A stretch of 64,000 nucleotides of DNA from Oscillospiraceae bacterium (GCA_021203065.1 JAJQBX010000021.1:256514-320513); one strand, 5' to 3'; numbered from the stretch's first letter, positions 34,251 to 42,192 are shown. Notes: a model not told the origin generated them from the letters alone. A program made the numbers and translations.

Positions 34251-34265
34251 AACGATTTCCTTTCT

Positions 34266-34919
34266 TTATGGCTGAGACAATTTTTCGGAGTCGAGAATTT
34301 CAACGCCGCTTCGGTCTTTTCGGATAACTCCGACTTCCTCAAGCTTTGTGAGCTCTCTGTAGAGCGATGCCCGCCCGATGCCGAGCCGACCGGCGATTTC
34401 GGAGAAGTTACAGCCGTTAACCCGACCGTTATCGTCGGCGTTCTTGAGAAGAAACCTCCCAAGCTTTCTTTCGCTGCTGATTTCTCCTAATGTATCCACT
34501 TTCTCCGAAAGAAACCGGATTCGTGCCGAAAGATACCGGATATAGTTCATCCGAATCCGTTCATCACGGTTGATAAGGGTTAAAACCGATTCCTGACTGA
34601 AAAAGAGTACAGTGGTAGCAGTTTTTGCCGTCAGGGTTGAGGCGTATTCCGGCTCGTTGTTGAAAAGAGCCGCCGCCCCGAAGAGGCTTCCTCGTGATAG
34701 CTCACTCACCGAAAGCCTGCCCTTTGTAACGGCAATCCTCCCGGAAAGAACCACTCCCAAGACCCTCTCGAACCTTTCCGGCGAAAAGATAACCTCGCCC
34801 TTGAGATAGCTTTTCTCCTCACAGGAAAACTCCCGGATGATGCCAGTAATTTCCTCCGAAGAAACGCCACTAAAGAGAAAAGTAGCTCCAAGCACCTCCG
34901 CCATCTTCTTTCCAGTCAA
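34266..34919 (-). CDS. Crp/Fnr family regulator
   Basis: About 217 residues from a proposed TTG start (34919) that follows GGGGTGA; ATG 34943 and ATG 34904 are alternatives. It has an N-terminal cyclic-nucleotide-binding-like beta roll (LKGEVIFSPERFERVLGVVL, SRGSLFGAAALF) and a C-terminal winged helix (FSEIAGRLGIGRASLYRELT). No Fnr-type cysteine cluster is present, so it is not an iron-sulfur oxygen sensor. It lies upstream of, and probably controls, the SsuABC-like importer. Confidence 0.85.
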   Translation of the reverse strand: MTGKKMAEVLGATFLFSGVSSEEITGIIREFSCEEKSYLKGEVIFSPERFERVLGVVLSGRIAVTKGRLSVSELSRGSLFGAAALFNNEPEYASTLTAKTATTVLFFSQESVLTLINRDERIRMNYIRYLSARIRFLSEKVDTLGEISSERKLGRFLLKNADDNGRVNGCNFSEIAGRLGIGRASLYRELTKLEEVGVIRKDRSGVEILDSEKLSQP

Positions 34920-34955
34920 AAAATCACCCCGTTTTTGTCTCATATGATACAATTA

Positions 34956-34991
34956 CGGGATGATTATAGCACAGTGTCGGGATGATGTCAA
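34956..34991 (-). promoter_or_regulatory. Promoter and paired operator-like repeats of the Crp-like gene
   Basis: Perfect minus-strand TTGACA (34986-34991), 17 bp, TATAAT (34963-34968). Two identical 9-mers CGGGATGAT (34956-34964 and 34978-34986, plus-strand reading) lie exactly 22 bp apart, two helical turns, one over the -10 and one beside the -35. Confidence 0.8.
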
Positions 34992-34994
34992 GCC

Positions 34995-35070
34995 TTTGAC
35001 AGAACAAAAAAAGGCTCCCCTGTTAAGGGGAGCTGTCAGCCGTAAGGCTGACTGAGGGGTGCGCGAAGCG
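34995..35070. repeat. Palindromic repeat family A copy
   Basis: GACAGAACA, A8, GGCTCCCCT/AGGGGAGC hairpin, GTCAGCC/GGCTGAC hairpin, then TGAGGGGTGCGCG. It lies just after the stop of the ABC gene ending at 35074 and gives it a T8-tailed terminator on the minus strand. Confidence 0.85.
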
Positions 35071-35073
35071 CAT

Positions 35074-36855
35074 TTATTTCCTATAGAACTCAGCCTGCTT
35101 ATCAAACATCTCTGTATAGATGCCTTTTCTGGCATAGAGCTCATCGTGAGTGCCGTACTCTTCAACATGCCCATTCTCAAACACAGCTACTTTATCAGCC
35201 AGCTGAACAGCCGAGAGCCGGTGGGTGATGAGAACAGCGCACTTGTCGGTGATGATGTTGTGGAACTGGGTGTAGATCTCATATTCCGCATTCGGGTCGA
35301 GGGCGGCAGTGGGCTCATCAAGTATATAGATGTCCCTGTCGCTGTAAACTGCCCTTGCAATCGAGATTCTCTGAAGCTCGCCTCCGGAGGGGTTCACACC
35401 GTCCTCATCAATCCACTTGTCGATGGCGGAATCATAGCCATGAGGAAGCTTCCTGACGAAGTCGGTAAGCCCGATTCTTTCGCAGACGTTATCAAGCTTC
35501 GCCTCGTCAACGTCCTTATCGAGAGCAATATTCTTCGAGAGCGGCAGATAGAACTTCTCGAAGTCCTGAAACGCCGCTGAGAACATGTTCTGATACTCCC
35601 TGTGGTCATACTCGTTGATGTTGACGCCGTCAAGGAGAATTTCGCCCTCAGTGGGGAAGTAGAGTCTCGAAAGAAGCTTGATGAAAGTTGACTTTCCCGA
35701 GCCGTTTTCTCCGACGATGCAAAGTCTTTCGTCGCCACGGATGGTGAGATTCATGTTCTTAAGAGCATAGTTCTCGCTTCCCGGATACCTGAACGAGACG
35801 TTCCGAAACTCGATAGTGGAGTTCTTCCCGAAGCTCGGCTTACGATTTCCTGAGCTCTGCTGCTTCTGCGGAAGCTCGAAGAACTTCTTATACTCCGAAA
35901 CCTCCATGCAAAGCCTCGACAGGCTCAGATAAGCATTAACGACGCTCGCAATGTTGTTGGAGAACTGATTTGCCGCACTGATGTAGATGGACATAGTTCC
36001 TATTGCCATCCTGCCCATGAGCACCGAGATTATCGAATATCCATAGATAACCCCGTCCTTGACGATGTTCACAATCGCCTGCAGGAAGGTGGTCTTGCTC
36101 CAATTTACGGTCTTCTCATGCTCAAGTGCGTTTCCTGTTTTCTTTACAGCACGGAGATTATCAAGGAGCATGCCGCTGATGTCAAAGAGCCTTATTTCCT
36201 TGGCATAGTTCGGGTTTTCAAGCTGGAAGCTTGCGCCCCAGTAAACTCTCCAGTAGTGATCCTGCCTGAGAGCCGTTTCGTGGTTCTTGACATTCAGCCT
36301 CTTCGTGAGAATCGAGTTGAGAAGCACGATAACGAGGATAAACACCAGCATCAGCGGGTTTATGTAGGCTACGACCGACAGTATGACCACAAAGCTGATG
36401 ACCGAAGACAGAATCGAATTGAGGCAGTCAACAACTCCGAAAATGTCATCCTGTGCTCTCGATGCACGGCTTCTTATATCGAGAACCTTCGGCGATTCGA
36501 AGTACTCATAATCGATATGACAGCTGTAGTCGTCAAACTTTACTTCAGCATCGGTGTGCAGCGCAAGCCTGCGCTTGTCGGCAATAGTCGTAATCAATGC
36601 ATTCACAGAATTCTGCACAAACGGCGTTGCCACAAGAATCACTGCCAGAGTGACTACAAGGCGGATGTTTCCTGCCATCAGATAGTTGATGATGAAGCCG
36701 GGGAGGAGAGTGTAGGAGACTAGTGCCGCCGCATTCACAACCGACTTAAGAAGCGTCAGCATGATATAGGGCAGGGCTCTTATGCCGCCGATGATATTGA
36801 CAAGGGCGTAGCGGGTGAGGTCAGCAGTTTTTCTGAGTTCGTTAAAAAATTTCAT
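35074..36855 (-). CDS. ABC exporter (membrane domain fused to ATPase)
   Basis: A 593-residue half-transporter with six predicted helices in about 25-330 and ATPase in about 345-593: Walker A VGENGSGKSTF, signature NPSGGELQRISIARA, Walker B IYILDEPTAALDP, H-loop LITHRLS. It has no C39 peptidase domain. The signature motif begins PSGGE rather than LSGGE. A very short reading frame with a good ribosome site (36965-37036) precedes it, so peptide export is possible but unproven. Confidence 0.85.
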   Translation of the reverse strand: MKFFNELRKTADLTRYALVNIIGGIRALPYIMLTLLKSVVNAAALVSYTLLPGFIINYLMAGNIRLVVTLAVILVATPFVQNSVNALITTIADKRRLALHTDAEVKFDDYSCHIDYEYFESPKVLDIRSRASRAQDDIFGVVDCLNSILSSVISFVVILSVVAYINPLMLVFILVIVLLNSILTKRLNVKNHETALRQDHYWRVYWGASFQLENPNYAKEIRLFDISGMLLDNLRAVKKTGNALEHEKTVNWSKTTFLQAIVNIVKDGVIYGYSIISVLMGRMAIGTMSIYISAANQFSNNIASVVNAYLSLSRLCMEVSEYKKFFELPQKQQSSGNRKPSFGKNSTIEFRNVSFRYPGSENYALKNMNLTIRGDERLCIVGENGSGKSTFIKLLSRLYFPTEGEILLDGVNINEYDHREYQNMFSAAFQDFEKFYLPLSKNIALDKDVDEAKLDNVCERIGLTDFVRKLPHGYDSAIDKWIDEDGVNPSGGELQRISIARAVYSDRDIYILDEPTAALDPNAEYEIYTQFHNIITDKCAVLITHRLSAVQLADKVAVFENGHVEEYGTHDELYARKGIYTEMFDKQAEFYRK

Positions 36856-36964
36856 TTTGAATTAGTCCTTTCAAACATAGTTTCCCGAAAGATAGCTTGC
36901 GTTCACTTGGCAAACCACCAAAAACCTGTTTGTAAGGGGGCTAATCACACATCATTCGGGATAG

Positions 36965-37036
36965 CTAATGGTGAGAAGCACCCGGATGTGTTTTAGAGTT
37001 AGACGAACTGGACTTAATAAGTACTGCTTTTTTCAT
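36965..37036 (-). CDS. Candidate 23-aa peptide gene upstream of the ABC exporter
   Basis: Reads MKKAVLIKSSSSNSKTHP then GASHH and a TAG stop. A GAAAGGAG site lies 8-9 nt before the ATG. The peptide has a basic, hydrophobic start and a Ser/His-rich end. It lies 109 nt before the exporter gene, same strand. I do not recognise a family. It could be an exported signal peptide, a leader peptide controlling the exporter, or chance. A second mini-frame with GGAGGTG site (37124-37162, 12 residues) lies further upstream. Confidence 0.4.
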   Translation of the reverse strand: MKKAVLIKSSSSNSKTHPGASHH

Positions 37037-37211
37037 AAAAATGAACTCCTTTCTTAATTCGCTCGCCTGATAAAAACCAGACGTCAATTAAATAGTGCCA
37101 GATTTTGTATAAAAAGTTTCACTCTAAAGAAAAATTTTTACAGTACGAGCTGATTTGTACATATTCACCTCCGAATCTTTTACGTCCCCCAAAAAAATTT
37201 TAAAAAAGCCC

Positions 37212-37240
37212 TTGACAACCTCCCCACGATGTTATATAAT
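37212..37240 (+). promoter_or_regulatory. Promoter of the surface-protein unit
   Basis: Perfect TTGACA (37212-37217), 17 bp, perfect TATAAT (37235-37240), same -35 surroundings as the promoter at 23796. Confidence 0.88.
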
Positions 37241-37246
37241 TGGTAC

Positions 37247-37463
37247 GTGGTTATGGAAGGGCTAAACAAGTCTTTACCACTTTTAACTATGCGGGGGGGT
37301 ACAACCTCTGGTGGATAAATTTTTCAGGGAATTTTTTCCTGAAAACTCAGTCCAGTCGGCACCATGTACCCATACCAAACCTCCGACACTATTTTAACAA
37401 AGTGCACGGAGGATTTTTAATATCAATTTTTCCTCCAAGTGCAAAACTAAGGAGGAATTTTTT
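37247..37463 (+). promoter_or_regulatory. Structured 5' leader, candidate RNA switch
   Basis: About 217 nt between the promoter and the start at 37464. It has four hairpins: GTGGT/ACCAC (37247-37280), TTTTCAGG/CCTGAAAA (37321-37345), a terminator-like CCTCCG-CACT/AGTG-CGGAGG stem with ATTTTT (37380-37417), and TTCCTCC (37430-37436) pairing with the ribosome site GGAGGAA (37451-37457), followed by T6 and the ATG. It matches no riboswitch class I know. No protein gene is seen here. Confidence 0.6.
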
Positions 37464-39092
37464 ATGGCAAAAAGGCTTATGTGCATTGTCCTGAGCGTGC
37501 TCATGATAATGACAGTTTTGCCGACGGGGGTTGTTGGTGCACCTGAAGCTACGCTTCCAAGTTCAGGTAATTTGACTGAGTCATATTATCTCACTAGTGG
37601 AGATTTAACACTAGATGGTTCTCTTAATGTGCCTTATGGTTATGATGTAACCATAGACTTATGTGGATATGATATTACCTACAACGCATCATCTGGACAG
37701 GCAATTAATGTCTATGGAACTCTGACTATAATGAATACCGGAGGAAGCGGCGGATCTATCAACGTTTCCGGTGGCGTCATTGCAGTTAGTGCTACAGGCG
37801 GGACATTGACAATTTCGGACGGCGTAACAATAAACGCAAGTGACGGGTCAAAAGCGGTGCAGGCTTGTTATGGTGGTGTTGCAAATATCAACGGTGGCAC
37901 GATTGTTTCAAAAACTGCCAATACTTACGCAATAATTGCTGGATGGGATGCGGAATCAGGAACGGTTAATATCAGTGGTGGATATATAGAAAATACCGTT
38001 GATAATTGCGTTGTGGATGTGGGTGATCAGGGCACTTTAAGTGTTTCTGGTGGCTATTTTGCAGGCAGCAGCTTAGATACTGTTATGGCTGATATAAGCG
38101 AATATGTTGTATCAGGCTATAAGCTGACTACGGTGAGCGATGTCAGTGGACATAATTATAGCACATATGTAAGCATCGTTTCTGGATATATTCCCACGCT
38201 TTACGGTCGTTCCCTCAGCCTTGGCGGTAAGATTGGAGTAAACTACTACTTTGACTGCACAAACGTTGAAAGTCCCACCGGTTATTACGTTGTCTTTAGT
38301 GTTGGCAGTGACAATTCATATGATCAGACGGTTTATCTGACGCAGAGTTCAAACGGATACTATATTGCAACCTGCAGGATTTACTTTTACCAGATGACCG
38401 AGGATATAACTGCCACACTTTATGATAGTTCTGGTAATTTTGTAAGAGCATATAGTGGGTACTCGATTTATTCGTACTTTAGTGCAGCTTACACCAAGGA
38501 CAGTTCTTCCAATCTTACAAATATGGTTATGGGAATGCTTTGCTATGGAACTTACGGCAAAGTTTGGGCTGGAAAGAGCTTAAACACATTCGAAAACTCA
38601 GCTTTGAGTGAACTTTCATCTGTTGTAAGCAGTTTCAAATCAGCCTTGCTTAGCAGTAGCGGCACATATGGTGCATATAGTACGGTAAATCAAGCTGATG
38701 ACATTTCCATTTCGCCGACTCTTGTTCTTAGCGATACATGCGAATTGAAGTTTGAAATCACTGGCTACGATGCGGATAATTATACAGTATATCTTGATAA
38801 CGTCCAAGTAACTCCGACTTATTCAGATGGAAAATACTATGTAAAAGTTAGCAACATATTAGTTCAGAACTGGGGCGTTACGCATACTATCAAGGTTGTA
38901 AGTAATTCCGATGACAGCACATATGACGAAATCAGCAACTACAGCGTTATGAGCTATGCTTACAGCATGGTATTTGCGGCGAGTGGTCAGAGTGAAGATT
39001 ATACTGACGGAGACAATACTCCGAATCTGAGAAATCTTCTTTATGGAATGTACACCTACTATTACTTTGTACAGACTTATATCAGTGATTGA
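37464..39092 (+). CDS. Secreted surface protein with N-terminal beta-helix repeats
   Basis: A 542-residue protein with a signal peptide (about 1-26, MAKRLMCIVLSVLMIMTVLP). Residues about 30-215 are strand-turn repeats (LTIMNTGGSGGSINVSGG, NINGGTIVS, NISGGYI) predicting a right-handed beta helix. Residues about 235-542 form a Tyr/Ser-rich domain beginning YGRSLSLGGKIGVNYYFDC, which I have seen as a recurring end of ruminococcal surface proteins. No anchor or dockerin is visible, so binding is presumably non-covalent. AT-richer than the housekeeping neighbours. Confidence 0.75.
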   Translation: MAKRLMCIVLSVLMIMTVLPTGVVGAPEATLPSSGNLTESYYLTSGDLTLDGSLNVPYGYDVTIDLCGYDITYNASSGQAINVYGTLTIMNTGGSGGSINVSGGVIAVSATGGTLTISDGVTINASDGSKAVQACYGGVANINGGTIVSKTANTYAIIAGWDAESGTVNISGGYIENTVDNCVVDVGDQGTLSVSGGYFAGSSLDTVMADISEYVVSGYKLTTVSDVSGHNYSTYVSIVSGYIPTLYGRSLSLGGKIGVNYYFDCTNVESPTGYYVVFSVGSDNSYDQTVYLTQSSNGYYIATCRIYFYQMTEDITATLYDSSGNFVRAYSGYSIYSYFSAAYTKDSSSNLTNMVMGMLCYGTYGKVWAGKSLNTFENSALSELSSVVSSFKSALLSSSGTYGAYSTVNQADDISISPTLVLSDTCELKFEITGYDADNYTVYLDNVQVTPTYSDGKYYVKVSNILVQNWGVTHTIKVVSNSDDSTYDEISNYSVMSYAYSMVFAASGQSEDYTDGDNTPNLRNLLYGMYTYYYFVQTYISD

Positions 39093-39106
39093 GAGGAAGT
39101 GTAAAG

Positions 39107-39235
39107 ATGAAAAACTATATTTCTCATGAATTAGAAATAGTCATGTTCACAGATGGTGATGCTTTTACTACATCCACGAGCACAGAAATAGAAACAGAAA
39201 TCATGTCCTCTAAGGGTGGCAGTTCTGATTCTTAA
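39107..39235 (+). CDS. 42-aa peptide of the 'EIV...TTS' type
   Basis: Reads MKNYISHELEIVMFTDGDAF then TTSTSTEIE... and ends KGGSSDS. It has an AGGAAG site 7 nt upstream and starts 14 nt after the surface-protein stop, so it is co-translated. Short proteins opening MKxYxxPxLEIVxF and carrying a Thr-Thr-Ser motif after an acidic stretch recur in Clostridia genomes, as far as I recall. Their role is unknown. The strong terminator at 39244 closes the unit, which supports it being a real last gene. Confidence 0.65.
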   Translation: MKNYISHELEIVMFTDGDAFTTSTSTEIETEIMSSKGGSSDS

Positions 39236-39243
39236 ATCCCATC

Positions 39244-39274
39244 CCGGGCGGGCACAAGCTCGCCCGGCTTTTAT
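39244..39274 (+). terminator. Strong terminator after the small peptide gene
   Basis: 10-bp GC stem (39244-39253 with 39258-39267), ACAA tetraloop, then CTTTTAT. Confidence 0.88.
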
Positions 39275-39286
39275 AGGGGGACAAGC

Positions 39287-39901
39287 ATGAAAACAAAAAT
39301 AATTATTGCAACGCTGATGCTTCTGTTGCTCTGCGGGTGCTCAAATGTAGAAAATGTTGAGGTCTCTGAGCCGGCAACGACGACTTCGGAAGCTACAACG
39401 ACTACTGCGGAGGTTACCTCTGCTCCGGAAACGACTGCCGAGCCGGTCACTACCACTGCGCCGGCAACTACGGAAGCTACGACGGTTGAAACGACTACGG
39501 TCGCAACCACTACTACCGAGGCGACGACTACTACGAAAGCTACAACCACGGCTACGACGACAACCACAAAGGCGACTACGACAGCGACTACAACGACTGC
39601 CGATGAGGAAGATGTTGTGATTCTGGACGAAGAGGACGAGGTAGTGCTCGATGAGGAGGAAGAAGCGGCGGTGACTACGGCAGCTTCTGCAAGTGCGAGT
39701 AGTACTACTACGACTTACTATTACTACTACCCAAGTATCACTACTTCGTATGTCTGGATAGAAACTGAAATCGACACGAACACAGGCAGTTCGGATTCTG
39801 GCGACAGCTCATCCAGTAGTAGCTCTGACAGCGGAAGCTCGTCATCTGTCAAGCAGAATGAAGACGGGAGCTATGAGCTTCCAGCTGTTCCTATTACGTG
39901 A
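39287..39901 (+). CDS. Thr-rich lipoprotein of unknown function
   Basis: 204 residues: lipoprotein signal (MLLLLCGC, Cys18), a long low-complexity stalk of TTT, EATTTT and KATTT units (about 30-105), an acidic patch (DEEDVVILDEEDEVVLDEEE), a Tyr run (TTTTYYYYYPS), a Ser run and a short end. No folded domain is evident. It starts 6 nt after AGGGGG. The stalk resembles that of the DUF4097 protein at 19879. A spacer or glycosylated surface stalk is plausible. Confidence 0.7.
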   Translation: MKTKIIIATLMLLLLCGCSNVENVEVSEPATTTSEATTTTAEVTSAPETTAEPVTTTAPATTEATTVETTTVATTTTEATTTTKATTTATTTTTKATTTATTTTADEEDVVILDEEDEVVLDEEEEAAVTTAASASASSTTTTYYYYYPSITTSYVWIETEIDTNTGSSDSGDSSSSSSSDSGSSSSVKQNEDGSYELPAVPIT

Positions 39902-39924
39902 AAATGTTTTACATAAGGTGAATT

Positions 39925-40188
39925 ATGGGAAGAAAAAGATTAGACCACGAAACAAAAGCTGAGCGTTACCGCCAACAAAAGAGCGTCGCCCGCAAGAAAT
40001 ACTACGCCAAAACTGCTCATCTCTACCCGCGGCATGCATGGACGGAGGAGGAGATAGAGATGGTCTTAGCCCACTCCATCCCTGACAGTGAGCTGTCAGT
40101 AAAGCTGGGGCGGTCGCTGAAAGGCATCCAAGAAAAACGCCGACGGCTGAAAAATGCGGAAGCGAATACCCCGAAGCCCGAGCAGTGA
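39925..40188 (+). CDS. Small Myb/SANT-like basic protein
   Basis: An 87-residue basic protein with an N-terminal RKRLDHETKAERYRQQKSVA region and a helical WTEEEIEMVLAHSIPDSELS, then LGRSLKGIQEKRRRLK, the spacing of a Myb/SANT-type DNA-binding helix set. It is probably a DNA-binding accessory protein; targets unknown. AAGGTG site, own terminator overlapping the stop. Confidence 0.6.
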   Translation: MGRKRLDHETKAERYRQQKSVARKKYYAKTAHLYPRHAWTEEEIEMVLAHSIPDSELSVKLGRSLKGIQEKRRRLKNAEANTPKPEQ

Positions 40189-40207
40189 GCCCGGGCTTCA
40201 TTTTTAT
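40173..40207 (+). terminator. Terminator of the Myb-like gene
   Basis: GAAGCCCG (40173-40180) pairs with CGGGCTTC (40192-40199); the stop codon lies in the loop; T5 tract follows. Confidence 0.82.
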
Positions 40208-40258
40208 CTCCCACACTTAGGAGAGGGTGACCGGCGAAGCCTGCGGAGAGGTAGCGGC
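40208..40258. repeat. Degenerate palindromic repeat (family A-like)
   Basis: Shares GAGGGTGACCGGCGAAGCC and a GGAGAGG end with the 2820-2860 half of the family A block, but lacks the paired hairpin. Confidence 0.5.
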
Positions 40259-40288
40259 AAAAAACTTTCAGTTAGCCTCTGCTTCTAC

Positions 40289-40317
40289 TTGAATTTTTTC
40301 GAAGACCGTGTTATAAT
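40289..40317 (+). promoter_or_regulatory. Promoter of the hydrogenase operon
   Basis: TTGAAT (40289-40294), 17 bp, TATAAT (40312-40317). The leader to the TTG start is about 33 nt. Confidence 0.8.
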
Positions 40318-40356
40318 AATGTGTCAAATTTTGTACACGGAAGGAAGCGTGATAGC

Positions 40357-42192
40357 TTGTCAAGACTTGCATTGATGACGGAAAGTCGTGCTGAGACGGT
40401 TGTCGAGGGCATTTATAAGGATATGGAGCGGCGGATTGCCGCAAGCTCTTCGGATGTCTGCCCTGTCGACTTGACACTGGCTTTTCTTAGAATGTGTCAT
40501 GCCCAGACCTGCGGAAAGTGCGTACCATGCAGAGTGGGACTTGCGCAGCTTGGGAATTTATTAGAAGACGTACTTAACGGAAGAGGGGACGATACCACTC
40601 TTTCAAAGATTGAGAAATTGGCGCACGTTATCGCCGAATCAGCAGACTGTGCCATTGGATTCGAGGCGGCAAAGATGGTTTTGAAGGGACTCGACGGTTT
40701 CCGTGAGGACTATGTAAGCCATATCGAGAAGCATCACTGCTTCGCCGGTACTCCCATGAGCATTCCTTGCGTCGGCAACTGCCCCGCAGGCGTCGACATT
40801 CCCGGCTATATCGCTCTCGTCGGAGAGGGTCGTTATGCCGATGCTGTAAAGCTCATCAGAAAAGACAACCCGTTCCCGACAGCATGCGCTCTCATCTGCG
40901 AGCATCCCTGTGAGACAAGATGCCGTAGAACTCTCCTTGATGCGCCTGTCAATATCCGTGGCTTAAAGCGTGCGGCAGTCGAGGGAGCAGGAGTAGTTCC
41001 CGCACCGGAATGCGCTGAGTCAACCGGAAAGAGAGTGGCGATAGTTGGAGGAGGACCTTCCGGACTTTCCTGTGCATATTACCTGCAGCTCATGGGGCAC
41101 CAGTGCACCGTTTTCGAGGCTCACTCGAAGCTTGGCGGAATGCTCATCTACGGTATCCCTGCATACAGACTTCCCCGTGAGAGGTTACAAAGCGACATCG
41201 ACTGCATTCTTTCCACCGGCGTTGAGGTCAAGCTTAACACTAAGGTTGGCGAGGGCGAATACACGATGGAAAAGCTCCGTGAGGATTACGACGCCGTCTA
41301 CATAGCAATCGGTGCACACACCGACAAGAAGGTCGGAATCGAGGGCGAGGATGCCGAGGGCGTCTGGTCAGCTGTTTCGTTCCTTGGAGGAATCGGCGAC
41401 GGAAATATCCCTGATCTTCACGGCAAGAAGGTCTGTGTCATTGGTGGCGGAAATGTCGCTATGGACTGCACACGCTCTGCTATAAGATGCGGTGCTGACA
41501 GCGTTTCGATAGTCTATCGCCGCCGTAAGGAGGACATGACCGCTCTTCCGGAAGAAGTTGACGGCGCAATTGCCGAGGGCGCAATCATGGTCGACCTCCA
41601 CGCTCCTTTGAAGATAGAAACAGACGAAAACGGCAAGGTAGCCGCTCTCTGGGCGACTCCCTATATGCCCGGTCTGATTAAAAATGGCAGAATGAACCCG
41701 TCTCCCTCAGGGCTCGAGGATAAGAGAATCCCCTGCGACGTAGTCCTCGTTGCAATCGGACAGGGTATAGACTTCTATAAGCTCGAATCCTCCGGAATTC
41801 CGGTTGTCAGGGGCGTCATCAAGGGTGACGACTGGACAGAAGTAGAGAACGCTCCCGGCGTATTCGCAGGAGGAGACTGTGTAACAGGTCCGAAGACTGC
41901 GATAAGAGCAATCGCCGCCGGAAAGGTTGCCGCCGCAAATATCGACTACTACTTGGGCTATAACCATACGATAACCACCGACGTCGAAATTCCCGACCCG
42001 AATCTTACAGATCGTCCATACTGCGGAAGAATCAACATGTCCGAGCGTGAACCGGGCGAGCGTAAGAATGACTTCGAGCTGATGGAAATCAAGATGACTG
42101 AAAAGGAATCATGTCAGGAAGCATCAAGATGCTTAAGATGCGACCACTTCGGCTGCGGAATATTCAAGGGAGGGAGAAAGAAACAGTGGTAA
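40357..42192 (+). CDS. NAD(P)-linked flavoprotein: NuoF-type Fe-S domain fused to GltD-like reductase
   Basis: A 611-residue fusion. Residues about 40-125 are a NuoF-like 4Fe-4S domain (CHAQTCGKCVPCRVG, then DCAIGFEA). About 130-210 is the Fer4-type domain of glutamate synthase small subunits (CVGNCPAGVDIPGYI, CEHPCETRCRR). About 215-540 is the FAD/NAD(P) part (VAIVGGGPSGLSCAYYLQ, VCVIGGGNVAMDCTRSA, GVFAGGDCVTGPKTAI). A further CLRCDHFGC cluster lies at the end. It should pass electrons between NAD(P)H and the adjacent [FeFe]-hydrogenase. The start is TTG 40357, about 9 nt after AAGGAAG; upstream frame lies at the promoter. Confidence 0.87.
   Translation: MSRLALMTESRAETVVEGIYKDMERRIAASSSDVCPVDLTLAFLRMCHAQTCGKCVPCRVGLAQLGNLLEDVLNGRGDDTTLSKIEKLAHVIAESADCAIGFEAAKMVLKGLDGFREDYVSHIEKHHCFAGTPMSIPCVGNCPAGVDIPGYIALVGEGRYADAVKLIRKDNPFPTACALICEHPCETRCRRTLLDAPVNIRGLKRAAVEGAGVVPAPECAESTGKRVAIVGGGPSGLSCAYYLQLMGHQCTVFEAHSKLGGMLIYGIPAYRLPRERLQSDIDCILSTGVEVKLNTKVGEGEYTMEKLREDYDAVYIAIGAHTDKKVGIEGEDAEGVWSAVSFLGGIGDGNIPDLHGKKVCVIGGGNVAMDCTRSAIRCGADSVSIVYRRRKEDMTALPEEVDGAIAEGAIMVDLHAPLKIETDENGKVAALWATPYMPGLIKNGRMNPSPSGLEDKRIPCDVVLVAIGQGIDFYKLESSGIPVVRGVIKGDDWTEVENAPGVFAGGDCVTGPKTAIRAIAAGKVAAANIDYYLGYNHTITTDVEIPDPNLTDRPYCGRINMSEREPGERKNDFELMEIKMTEKESCQEASRCLRCDHFGCGIFKGGRKKQW

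Noticed and set aside
33477..34490. A 337-codon plus-strand frame across the importer genes
   Set aside because: It crosses two well-supported minus-strand genes and the gap between them and has no domain similarity.
34266..34919. Fnr-type oxygen sensor
   Set aside because: The protein lacks the N-terminal cysteine cluster required for an iron-sulfur sensor.
37247..37463. T-box or c-di-GMP riboswitch
   Set aside because: The T-box AGGGTGGNACCGCG motif and the GEMM core are absent, so I leave the class open.
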